Below, piece by piece: positions 57,798-64,000 of a stretch of DNA of 64,000 nt. The notes below the pieces were generated by a model. That model saw nothing but the letters and a program-made list of their open reading frames with translations, was not told where the DNA came from and did not search any database. Every line of letters begins with the position of its first letter. The stretch's first letter is position 1. A program made the translations under genes and the position numbers. The stretch is taken from positions 1,367,833-1,431,832 of the forward strand of contig NC_014378.1 of NCBI RefSeq assembly GCF_000144695.1, written 5' to 3'. The DNA comes from Acetohalobium arabaticum DSM 5501 (GTDB lineage: Bacteria > Bacillota > Halanaerobiia > Halobacteroidales > Acetohalobiaceae).

Positions 57798-58442
57798 TTA
57801 TAACTTGCCCTCTTCCTTCAATTCTAAATAACGCTGATAACCCTTCTTTATCTTTAAAAAATCATGCCAGGTTGGCTTCTTCCACTGCTCATTGCGCAGT
57901 AAAGCTGCTGGATGAAAAGTAGGTAACAAGTAATAACCTTCTCGTTCAACCCAATTGCCTCGTAATTCAGTAATCTTACCATCAGGATCTAATAAACCTT
58001 TAACTGCTATTGAACCTAAAGGTACAATAATCATTGGTTGAATTAGCTTTATCTCCTGGGCTAAAAACCAAAGACAGCTCTTCATTTCAGAAAACTTCGG
58101 ATTACGGTTTCCGGGAGGTCTACACTTAACTATATTACTGATATAGACATCCTTTCGCTTTATTTCAGCTGCTTTTAATATCTTATTAAAGAGTTGACCG
58201 GCTTTACCTACAAAGGGCTCTCCTTGTTCATCCTCCTGTCTTCCTGGCCCCTCACCCACAAACATTAAACCTGTATCCGAATTACCTGTTCCAAAGACTG
58301 TCTGAATACATTCCTTATGCAACTCACATCTTTCACATTCAACTGCTACTTCTTTTATTTCATCTAAGTTATTGAAACGCTGTTGTTCTTGATCCTGTTC
58401 TGTAAATAACCCTAACTGATCCTTAGTATCATGAAATAACAT
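57798..58442 (-). CDS. Uracil-DNA glycosylase, family 4 (Fe-S type)
   Basis: A 214-aa family 4 UDG that excises uracil from DNA, carrying a [4Fe-4S] cluster. Cluster cysteines are CERCELHKEC (about 29-38) and two later Cys, around VKCRPPGNRNP (about 105-115) and SCLWFLAQEI. Motif 1 is MFVGEGPGRQEDEQGEPFVG, and motif 2 is TFHPAALLRN. ATG at 58442 was chosen since AGGAG lies 8 nt before it; an in-frame GTG three codons earlier has no room for a ribosome site. It lies directly upstream of the rRNA promoters. A second, divergent UDG-fold gene is at 40.9 kb. Confidence 0.93.
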   Translation of the reverse strand: MLFHDTKDQLGLFTEQDQEQQRFNNLDEIKEVAVECERCELHKECIQTVFGTGNSDTGLMFVGEGPGRQEDEQGEPFVGKAGQLFNKILKAAEIKRKDVYISNIVKCRPPGNRNPKFSEMKSCLWFLAQEIKLIQPMIIVPLGSIAVKGLLDPDGKITELRGNWVEREGYYLLPTFHPAALLRNEQWKKPTWHDFLKIKKGYQRYLELKEEGKL

Positions 58443-58561
58443 ATCAACCACTCCTACTGGCTTTCTTTCTGATTCTACTGACTACTAATGACAGTATTCT
58501 ATAATAATTACTATTTTCCTTGTTAAAAGTACATTTGATACAGCAGCCTTAACTTATCTCT

Positions 58562-59065
58562 TCAAAAGATAAAATTAACTACTTTATTAATATATTTATT
58601 TATATAGGTGTTTTTATAATCCTTAATACATCCTCCTTGGAATAATTCATCTTCTAATTGAGAATAAACATTAGAAAATTTTCTATCATGGTTTAAAAGT
58701 CTATTTTTAAAGAATTCTTCTCCAATCTTAGCCAATTGTTCATAATTATCCGTACGTAAATGTTTAAGTCTTTTCTTCTTTAACTCAAGAGAATCTTTAT
58801 AAGCCTGAATCCGATTATTATTCCTTTTATTATCGTAGGATGATGAATTCAGCTCAGTCTGAAGCTTAGAAATTCTAGTCTTCAGCTGCCTACAGATCTG
58901 AAGATCATTAATTACTGTAGTCATTAGATTCTTTAGTTCACCAGATAATTGATGATTATACTCCAAAATTATTGATGGATAATTATTAATAGCTAGCTTA
59001 CCTAAAGTAATCAATAAGTTCTTCTTATAACACTCACTAATTCTGCAGTCTTTCATTAAAAACAT
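58562..59065 (-). CDS. Hypothetical coiled-coil protein
   Basis: A 167-aa protein that I do not recognise. It is basic, with a helical coiled-coil-like region at about 55-105 (LKTRISKLQTEL and SLELKKKRLKHL). A few cysteines occur near the N-terminus (C7, C12) and at GGC (about 149), with no clear metal motif. AGGAG lies 11 nt before ATG. It is divergent from the flagellar FliK-like gene. The ORF is uninterrupted and has a plausible start, so a real gene is likely, but it has no assigned function. A flagellar or chromosome-associated role would be guesswork. Confidence 0.55.
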   Translation of the reverse strand: MFLMKDCRISECYKKNLLITLGKLAINNYPSIILEYNHQLSGELKNLMTTVINDLQICRQLKTRISKLQTELNSSSYDNKRNNNRIQAYKDSLELKKKRLKHLRTDNYEQLAKIGEEFFKNRLLNHDRKFSNVYSQLEDELFQGGCIKDYKNTYINKYINKVVNFIF

Positions 59066-59161
59066 CTATCCATCAACTCCTAAAATATAATACATCTAAA
59101 TAAAGGGTTCAAAGCCTAAAACCAAGAATGCATAATAACAACAGAACCTTGGGGTGATAAA

Positions 59162-60283
59162 ATGAAATTATTTAATAATTGGCCATCAAAGACCAATCCA
59201 GAATCCATTAATAAAATCGAAGAAATACTTAAAAAGTCTCCTAGCAAGAATATTTCTGAGGCTAATTCTGATCATCTACAACAAATGACCTCTAAAAAAG
59301 TCGATAATATTTTAACAGAATTAGGATTATTACATAATGAAGCAAATGAAAGAATCATCAAAGCCTTGCTCAAATACCAACTCTCACTTAATAAAGAAGA
59401 AATAATCAATATCAAACAACTGCTCAATAATCATCAAACAGACTCTACTGAAGCTCTGAAAGCTATTATATTTTTTAAAAAAACCAACCTAAAGCTTAAT
59501 CATTCGAGCATTAAACTGCTAATTGATTTTTTAACCAAAAAACCTGAGATTGCCGCTGACCTTAAAGAGTTAATTAAAAGCAGTCCAGATAAAATAGCCA
59601 ATAAATTAACAGAATTCATCCTACAGCCTAATCAAGAAGATAGATACTTTACTGCTGAAGAGATTAAGAAACAGATTATGAAGTTAGGATTAAATTTTGA
59701 AAATAATCTGTTGACCAAAGAAGCTAAACAGTTAAATAGCCTCAAAAGATTCTTATTTGATCTTAAAAATAATAACTCTCAAACAGCAAACAAAATCATT
59801 GATAACGTCATATATAATTTAACCAATCAAAAATTAATTATGCATCAAAATGAAAGATCAGGAACTAATTTCCTCTATTTACAGCTTCCACTGCAGTTTC
59901 CTAATCAAGAATTTATTACTGCTCATTTAAATATCTTTCATCAACAGAAGAAATCAAAACCAGAAGAACGAGATAATAATAGGTTCTGTTTAGCCTTAAA
60001 CTTAGAAACCAAAAAGTTAGGCTTGATAAATATCAAACTTGACTTTTATAATGAACAGCTGAATATTTATATTAATACCAGCTCTGATAAAACACTTAAA
60101 TTAATAAAATCACAGATTCAGAACCTCAAGACTGCACTCACCAGTCTAGGCTATGATATTAAAAATGTTACCTTAGCAGCTATAGATACTGAAGATATTC
60201 AAAAAGATATAGAATCAGAAGTATTACAGACTAATCCATTCAATTTTGATAATCAGCTACATAACATCAACTTTACTATTTAA
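59162..60283 (+). CDS. Flagellar hook-length control (FliK)-like protein
   Basis: A 373-aa protein whose C-terminal part (about 225-345) resembles the FliK domain: FLYLQLPLQFP, the CLALNLETKKLGLINIKLDF block (LxLExxxLGxVxVxL) and LKTALTSLGYDIKNVTLAA. FliK-type proteins measure hook length and switch export specificity through FlhB. Its N-terminal 220 residues are helical, Asn/Lys-rich and without Cys. A ribosome site, GGGG, is 5-6 nt before the ATG. It is immediately followed (12 bp) by a stand-alone FlhB C-domain homologue, a pair common in Firmicutes flagellar regions. The bulk of the flagellar genes are not in this window. Confidence 0.7.
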   Translation: MKLFNNWPSKTNPESINKIEEILKKSPSKNISEANSDHLQQMTSKKVDNILTELGLLHNEANERIIKALLKYQLSLNKEEIINIKQLLNNHQTDSTEALKAIIFFKKTNLKLNHSSIKLLIDFLTKKPEIAADLKELIKSSPDKIANKLTEFILQPNQEDRYFTAEEIKKQIMKLGLNFENNLLTKEAKQLNSLKRFLFDLKNNNSQTANKIIDNVIYNLTNQKLIMHQNERSGTNFLYLQLPLQFPNQEFITAHLNIFHQQKKSKPEERDNNRFCLALNLETKKLGLINIKLDFYNEQLNIYINTSSDKTLKLIKSQIQNLKTALTSLGYDIKNVTLAAIDTEDIQKDIESEVLQTNPFNFDNQLHNINFTI

Positions 60284-60295
60284 GGGAGGATCACA

Positions 60296-60586
60296 ATGAC
60301 TGAAGAACAGGATAATAAAACCCAAAATAAAAAAGCAGCCGCCTTAAAGTATGACCCTGAACAAAATAATGCCCCTCAAGTAGTAGCCAAAGGCAGTAAT
60401 GAAGTAGCTAAAAAGATCATTGCCAAAGCAAAAGAAAATGATATTCCAATCCACCAAGATGACACATTAGTAAAAAATTTAATCCAACTGGACTTAGAAG
60501 AAGAAATTACTGGAGAATTATACCAGATAGTAGCAGAAGTCTTAAGCTTTATCTATCAGCTGAATGAAATGGACAATCTTGATTAG
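60296..60586 (+). CDS. FlhB C-terminal domain homologue (stand-alone, FlhX/YlqH-like)
   Basis: A 96-aa protein matching the cytoplasmic C-terminal domain of FlhB/EscU, without the membrane part: AALKYDPEQNNAPQVVAKG, VAKKIIAKAKENDIPIHQ and TLVKNLIQLDLEEEIT. It begins just after the position where full FlhB is cleaved (the NPTH loop is absent), so it could serve as the free C-fragment that fits FliK-dependent export switching. The start is ATG with GGGAGG upstream. It overlaps the 3' end of the converging gene on the minus strand by 38 bp. Confidence 0.85.
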   Translation: MTEEQDNKTQNKKAAALKYDPEQNNAPQVVAKGSNEVAKKIIAKAKENDIPIHQDDTLVKNLIQLDLEEEITGELYQIVAEVLSFIYQLNEMDNLD

Positions 60587-61223
60587 TGCAGTCCTGACAG
60601 GGTTCATATTCATTCACCTCTAAGTTACTACCTTGTCCAATTATAAATAAAAGAGATTTCTGAGGAGATAACATCTGTTTAGAGGTTAAATTAACTCCTA
60701 TTTTCTCTCCTGAAGCTAACTTAAAGAGAAATTCCTGGTCTGCTATATCCCAGTCTCCCTCACCAGGACTGTAATATCCGCTGACACCTAATCCCTGGTT
60801 TACAGCATTATCCCGCACTGTATGCCAAACCTTTTTTGTAATTCTATCCAATAATCTATTTCCTACTATATCAAGAATAGTAGCTTTAAGATAATCTCCT
60901 TTATTAAAATAATTATTAATTTCTTTTTCCAGTCGAAAACCAGTAGTTACTAATCCTGCTGTAGCTTTATTAGCACCAAATAATTTATCAGTTAAATAAT
61001 CTGATTCTATCTTGTAATCACCATTTATAGTAATTAAATTTTCTTTACTATTAATTTCTATCTCTTCAATATCACCAGTAACTGATTTAAGGTTTGCCAA
61101 CTCTTCTCCTTCAGCAATCATTTCTGTAGCTGTCTTCTTAATCTGTGGTGTTACTTCTTCAAGTGACTGGTATCCGTACATACCTAAGACTTCTTCTTCA
61201 GTAATATCTATTTCTAATTTCAT
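60549..61223 (-). CDS. Stand-alone MetH-activation-domain-like protein with C-terminal Cys cluster
   Basis: A 224-aa protein similar to the SAM-binding reactivation domain of B12-dependent methionine synthase. Marker blocks are GVSGYYSPGEGDWDIADQEF (SPGxGDWxxxxQ) and EKIGVNLTSKQMLSPQKSLLFIIG. Many anaerobic Firmicutes have MetH without this domain and a separate copy of it, so it may reactivate MetH or another cobalamin enzyme. The C-terminus (CQDCTNQDCPF, about 208-218) adds a CX2CX4C cluster that MetH lacks. ATG at 61223 was chosen because GGAGGAG lies 6 nt before it. It follows nth by 15 bp and overlaps the 3' end of the FlhB-like gene. Confidence 0.78.
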   Translation of the reverse strand: MKLEIDITEEEVLGMYGYQSLEEVTPQIKKTATEMIAEGEELANLKSVTGDIEEIEINSKENLITINGDYKIESDYLTDKLFGANKATAGLVTTGFRLEKEINNYFNKGDYLKATILDIVGNRLLDRITKKVWHTVRDNAVNQGLGVSGYYSPGEGDWDIADQEFLFKLASGEKIGVNLTSKQMLSPQKSLLFIIGQGSNLEVNEYEPCQDCTNQDCPFHSADR

Positions 61224-61238
61224 AATAATCTCCTCCAT

Positions 61239-61874
61239 TTAGTCCAGTTCTTTATAATAATCACATAAATGATTGACAGGACATTCACCACAGCGCGGAT
61301 TACGCGCCTTACAGATCTCCCGACCATGGAATATAAACCAGTGATGGGCGGATGACCATTTATCTTGAGGAAGATTCTTCATCAATTCCTCTTCAGTTCT
61401 GCGCACATTATCACTGTTGGCAATTCCTAATCGATTAGTTACTCTAAAAACATGCGTATCAACAGCAATAGTATCAAATTCAAAGGCACAGCTCAAGACT
61501 ACATTAGCCGTTTTTCTCCCCACTCCTGATAATTCCATTAATTCTTCCCTTGTTTTAGGAATCTGAGAATCATATTCATCAACTAATTTTTGACAAGTTT
61601 TGAGAATATACTTAGATTTATTACGATACAGTCCGACTCCATGAATCTCTTCAGCTAATTCTTCCGGTGTTAAATCTAAAAAGTCTTCCGGATTATTATA
61701 CTTCGAAAATAATTCGGTCGTTATCTTATTTACCTGTCTATCAGTAGTCTGAGCCGATAAGATAGTTGCAATTAATAATTGAAAAGGGGTTTTATAATTT
61801 AATTCTGTCTGTGGAGCTGGATATTCATCTGCTAAAATCCTTAATATCTCATTAATCTCTTCTTCTGTTTTCAT
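61239..61874 (-). CDS. nth: Endonuclease III
   Basis: A 211-aa base-excision DNA glycosylase/AP lyase for oxidised pyrimidines. The HhH motif is LSGVGRKTANVVLSCAF with the catalytic Lys (in GRKTA), the catalytic Asp is in VDTHVFRV, and the [4Fe-4S] loop is CX6CX2CX5C (CKARNPRCGECPVNHLC). The start is ATG with an AGGC-type site upstream. The length is exactly that of E. coli Nth (211). It is in a unit with an alpha/beta hydrolase (upstream) and the MetH-activation-like protein (downstream). Confidence 0.97.
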   Translation of the reverse strand: MKTEEEINEILRILADEYPAPQTELNYKTPFQLLIATILSAQTTDRQVNKITTELFSKYNNPEDFLDLTPEELAEEIHGVGLYRNKSKYILKTCQKLVDEYDSQIPKTREELMELSGVGRKTANVVLSCAFEFDTIAVDTHVFRVTNRLGIANSDNVRRTEEELMKNLPQDKWSSAHHWFIFHGREICKARNPRCGECPVNHLCDYYKELD

Positions 61875-61903
61875 TATCTAAGCCTCCATAGACTATATTT
61901 GTT

Positions 61904-62677
61904 TTATAAGTTTTCGATTAGCCATTCTTCTGTCTTATCTAATACTTCACTCTCCCATTCATGTTTACTATAAGTATGATCACTGCCTACAACTATATGT
62001 TTTTTACAGACTTCAGAACTAAAAGTATTATAGTACTTGTCGGTATTTTCAATCGGTACTACTTCATCTTCACTACCATGAACTAAAAAGACTGAATTAT
62101 TATCACCCTCAACCTCTGCTAATGGATCTATCTCTCCGATTTCAGCAATAAATCTACTTCCTAATCTATATCCATCTAAATCTATATAACCCTGTTTATT
62201 TACCTTCTCTTCATCATAATTCTCAGGCCGCTGGGCCAAAAAAACCTTTTGAATATCAGCTACTGCTGACCAAAGAACTAAAGCCTTAATTTTATCTGTC
62301 CGTGCTGTAGCCAAAGCAGCAACAGCACCGCCTAAACTAAGTCCTAACAGCCCCAATTGTGATTCATTTACCCTATCTAACTGCCTGACATAATCAATTG
62401 CTGTTAAAGTATCCTCTATCTGTCCAGAAATGGTAGTATCAATAAAATCACCACTACTGTCTCCAGAACCACGATAGTCAAATCTAAAAACTGTAATTCC
62501 ATTAGCTGCTAACTTTCTAGCCATTTTAACAAAAATACGGTGTGGACCTATTTTATTCCCTTGAAAACCATGACAAAAAATAACTGCTGGCTTAGGATAA
62601 TCAGTTTTACATTCCGGAGTATGGAGAATTCCTAACATTTCAGACTTCGATTCACCGAATAGAATCGGTTTTTCCAA
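61904..62677 (-). CDS. Alpha/beta hydrolase (serine hydrolase)
   Basis: A 257-aa alpha/beta-hydrolase of the dienelactone-hydrolase/S9-like group. The oxyanion region is VIFCHGFQGNKIGPH. The nucleophile elbow is GLSLGG. The acid residue is in HGSEDEVVP, and the catalytic His is in GSDHTYSKH. It probably acts on esters or peptides in the cytoplasm. The start chosen is TTG at 62677, because GGAG lies 8 nt before it; a GTG at 62686 overlaps that ribosome site. It lies upstream of nth on the same strand, 29 bp away. No signal peptide. Confidence 0.88.
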   Translation of the reverse strand: MEKPILFGESKSEMLGILHTPECKTDYPKPAVIFCHGFQGNKIGPHRIFVKMARKLAANGITVFRFDYRGSGDSSGDFIDTTISGQIEDTLTAIDYVRQLDRVNESQLGLLGLSLGGAVAALATARTDKIKALVLWSAVADIQKVFLAQRPENYDEEKVNKQGYIDLDGYRLGSRFIAEIGEIDPLAEVEGDNNSVFLVHGSEDEVVPIENTDKYYNTFSSEVCKKHIVVGSDHTYSKHEWESEVLDKTEEWLIENL

Positions 62678-62686
62678 AGTAATCAC

Positions 62687-62921
62687 TCCTTTAATGATGA
62701 ATTATACCATCTATACTAACTTAATTCAAAAATAATCCACTATATTTATTCCAGATAATTAACTATTATTTATTATTAATTATATAATATCAGTTTCAAT
62801 TTTTAAAGAGCATAATCTGCCCTCTTAATATCAATTTCTTTATTCTACTCTCAGAATAAAATTTAAAAAATCGTTAAAAATAAAGAAAGAATCAGAATAT
62901 TAAGCAGGAGGATTCAGATTA
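62687..62921. other. Divergent intergenic region
   Basis: 235 bp between the hydrolase and MFS genes. AT-rich, with no gene, hairpin terminator or riboswitch recognised. Confidence 0.4.
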
Positions 62922-64000
62922 ATGGATAAAAAATATAAGATAATGTTAACTACTTTCTCTTCTGTTCCATTTTTGATGGTGCTGGGTAATTCAATGTTAA
63001 TTCCTGAATTTCCTAAACTCAAAGCTGCCCTGGATATTAACCAGTTCCAAGTAGGATTATTTATTACTCTCTTCTCTGCTTCAGCTGGAATTTCAATTCC
63101 ATTTTTAGGTTATCTATCAGATCGAATAGGTAGAAAAAAGATAATTATTCCTTCCTTATTTCTCTACGGATTAGGAGGTTTAATCGCAGGAATAGCATCT
63201 GTTATACTAAAAGAAAATGCCTATCCAGTAATTCTGGGCAGCCGGATCATCCAGGGAATCGGCGGAGCTGGTACCTATCCAATTGTTATAGCTTTAGTAG
63301 GAGATATCTTCACTTCTAACCAGCGGAGTGAGGCATTAGGAATTATCGAATCAGCCAATGGATTGGGAAAGATATTAAGTCCCATCTTAGGAGCAGCTAT
63401 TGCTTTAATCAGCTGGTATGCTCTCTTCTTTTCTTATGCTATTTTGGCTATCCCGATTATTATTGCTATGTGGCTTCTAACAGAAGAACCTGACGATAAT
63501 ACCAAAGAACAGACACTAAAAGAATATCTTAATAATATCAAAGAAATCTTTAAAGCACGAGGAATTCCTTTAGTCTTTAGTTTATTAGGCGGAATGGTTG
63601 TCTTATTTTTACTCTTCGGACTATTATCCTATTTATCTGATATTTTAGAGACTAAATATAATATCGAAGGCTTAATTAAAGGATTAGTAATTGCTATTCC
63701 AATCTTTTTTATGTCAACTGTATCTTACTTTACAGGTGTTTTCTTGAAAAAAGAAGAGAAGTATTTTCGACATGTCTTATCACTAGGATTAATAGTTAAT
63801 GCTATTATTCTATCATCTCTATCATTTGTTGATAATCTCTATCTTTATATGGGATTGATCTCCATTCTAGGACTCGGTAGCGGTTTGGTTCTGCCTACAG
63901 TTAATACTTTAATTACTAGCTCATCTTCTAGCGAACAGCGCGGAGGCATCTCCTCACTCTACGGCAGTGTCCGCTTTATTGGAGTTGCCTTAGGCCCCCC
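62922..64000 (+). CDS. MFS transporter, DHA1-like (3' end outside window)
   Basis: The first 359 residues of a major facilitator superfamily transporter. About ten membrane segments are visible in this portion. The MFS signature between TM2 and TM3 is GYLSDRIGRKKIII (DRxGRKK). The TM4-TM5 region GSRIIQGIGGAGTYPIVIAL and TM5 motif C-like ESANGLGKILSPILGAAI suggest a drug/H+ antiporter. ATG with GGAGG about 10 nt upstream. The gene runs off the right edge at ...VALGPP, so its substrate and full length cannot be judged. A single gene, divergent from the hydrolase. Confidence 0.92.
   Translation, partial: MDKKYKIMLTTFSSVPFLMVLGNSMLIPEFPKLKAALDINQFQVGLFITLFSASAGISIPFLGYLSDRIGRKKIIIPSLFLYGLGGLIAGIASVILKENAYPVILGSRIIQGIGGAGTYPIVIALVGDIFTSNQRSEALGIIESANGLGKILSPILGAAIALISWYALFFSYAILAIPIIIAMWLLTEEPDDNTKEQTLKEYLNNIKEIFKARGIPLVFSLLGGMVVLFLLFGLLSYLSDILETKYNIEGLIKGLVIAIPIFFMSTVSYFTGVFLKKEEKYFRHVLSLGLIVNAIILSSLSFVDNLYLYMGLISILGLGSGLVLPTVNTLITSSSSSEQRGGISSLYGSVRFIGVALGP

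Overview
This AT-rich window reads as chromosome from a halophilic, strictly anaerobic acetogen of the Halanaerobiales. I infer an Acetohalobium-like organism from three things: a complete CODH/acetyl-CoA synthase operon, strongly acidic enzymes, and Firmicutes-type genes (DUF1657, DUF815, VanW-like, UPF0182, a spore-photoproduct-lyase homologue). The species cannot be fixed from the sequence alone. About four fifths of the genes, and the rRNA operon, lie on the minus strand, so minus is probably the leading strand here.

Layout. 1-15.6 kb holds housekeeping and poorly known genes: a partial NifS-type desulfurase, a thiamine-binding-like protein, an HhH radical SAM protein, a Na+-dependent SNF transporter, DUF1385, a spore photoproduct lyase homologue coupled to a zinc-ribbon protein, a degenerate malic-enzyme-like protein, three tandem M42 peptidases, a VanW-like protein, a UBA-like tail-anchored protein and UPF0182. 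15.7-27.1 kb is the Wood-Ljungdahl carbonyl-branch operon, transcribed right to left as cooC, acsA, acsB, acsC, acsV, a second cooC-type gene (acsF-like), acsD, acsE, ending at a strong terminator. Together these proteins transfer the methyl group of methyl-THF to the corrinoid Fe-S protein (AcsE, AcsCD), reduce CO2 to CO (AcsA), assemble acetyl-CoA (AcsB), reactivate the corrinoid (AcsV) and load nickel (the two CooC-type ATPases).

27.2-36.5 kb holds a VWA lipoprotein-like gene, a GAF-GAF-GGDEF cyclase, several small proteins, a two-gene thiol/peptide-ligase operon (glutamate-cysteine ligase plus an ATP-grasp ligase) divergent from glyoxalase I, DUF445, and a gene-free 790-bp stretch containing a nested inverted-repeat element. 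36.6-51.4 kb holds a TPP-dependent pyruvate-oxidase-like enzyme, an NMT1-type ABC transporter, a divergent UDG-fold protein, DUF362, Pcm, a thioredoxin-fold DUF255 protein, DUF1657, DUF815, YdcF, a phosphoesterase, TrpP, a LysR regulator, a HAD hydrolase and a CheY.

51.5-57.8 kb is a complete rRNA operon (16S-23S-5S followed by nine tRNAs), read right to left from four tandem promoters, each TTGACA with a 17-bp spacer and each followed by a conserved GTCGC box. 57.8-64 kb holds a family-4 UDG, a FliK-like and a stand-alone FlhB C-domain protein, a free-standing MetH-activation-like domain protein with a Cys cluster, endonuclease III, an alpha/beta hydrolase and a truncated MFS transporter.

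I found no CRISPR array, no intact transposase and no phage module. The most unusual items are the nested inverted-repeat element (35.9-36.4 kb), the rRNA promoter array, the thiol-ligase/glyoxalase locus, a lyase with Ser at the catalytic Cys position, a terminator inside the trpP coding sequence, and a perfect 36-bp palindrome between acsB and acsC.
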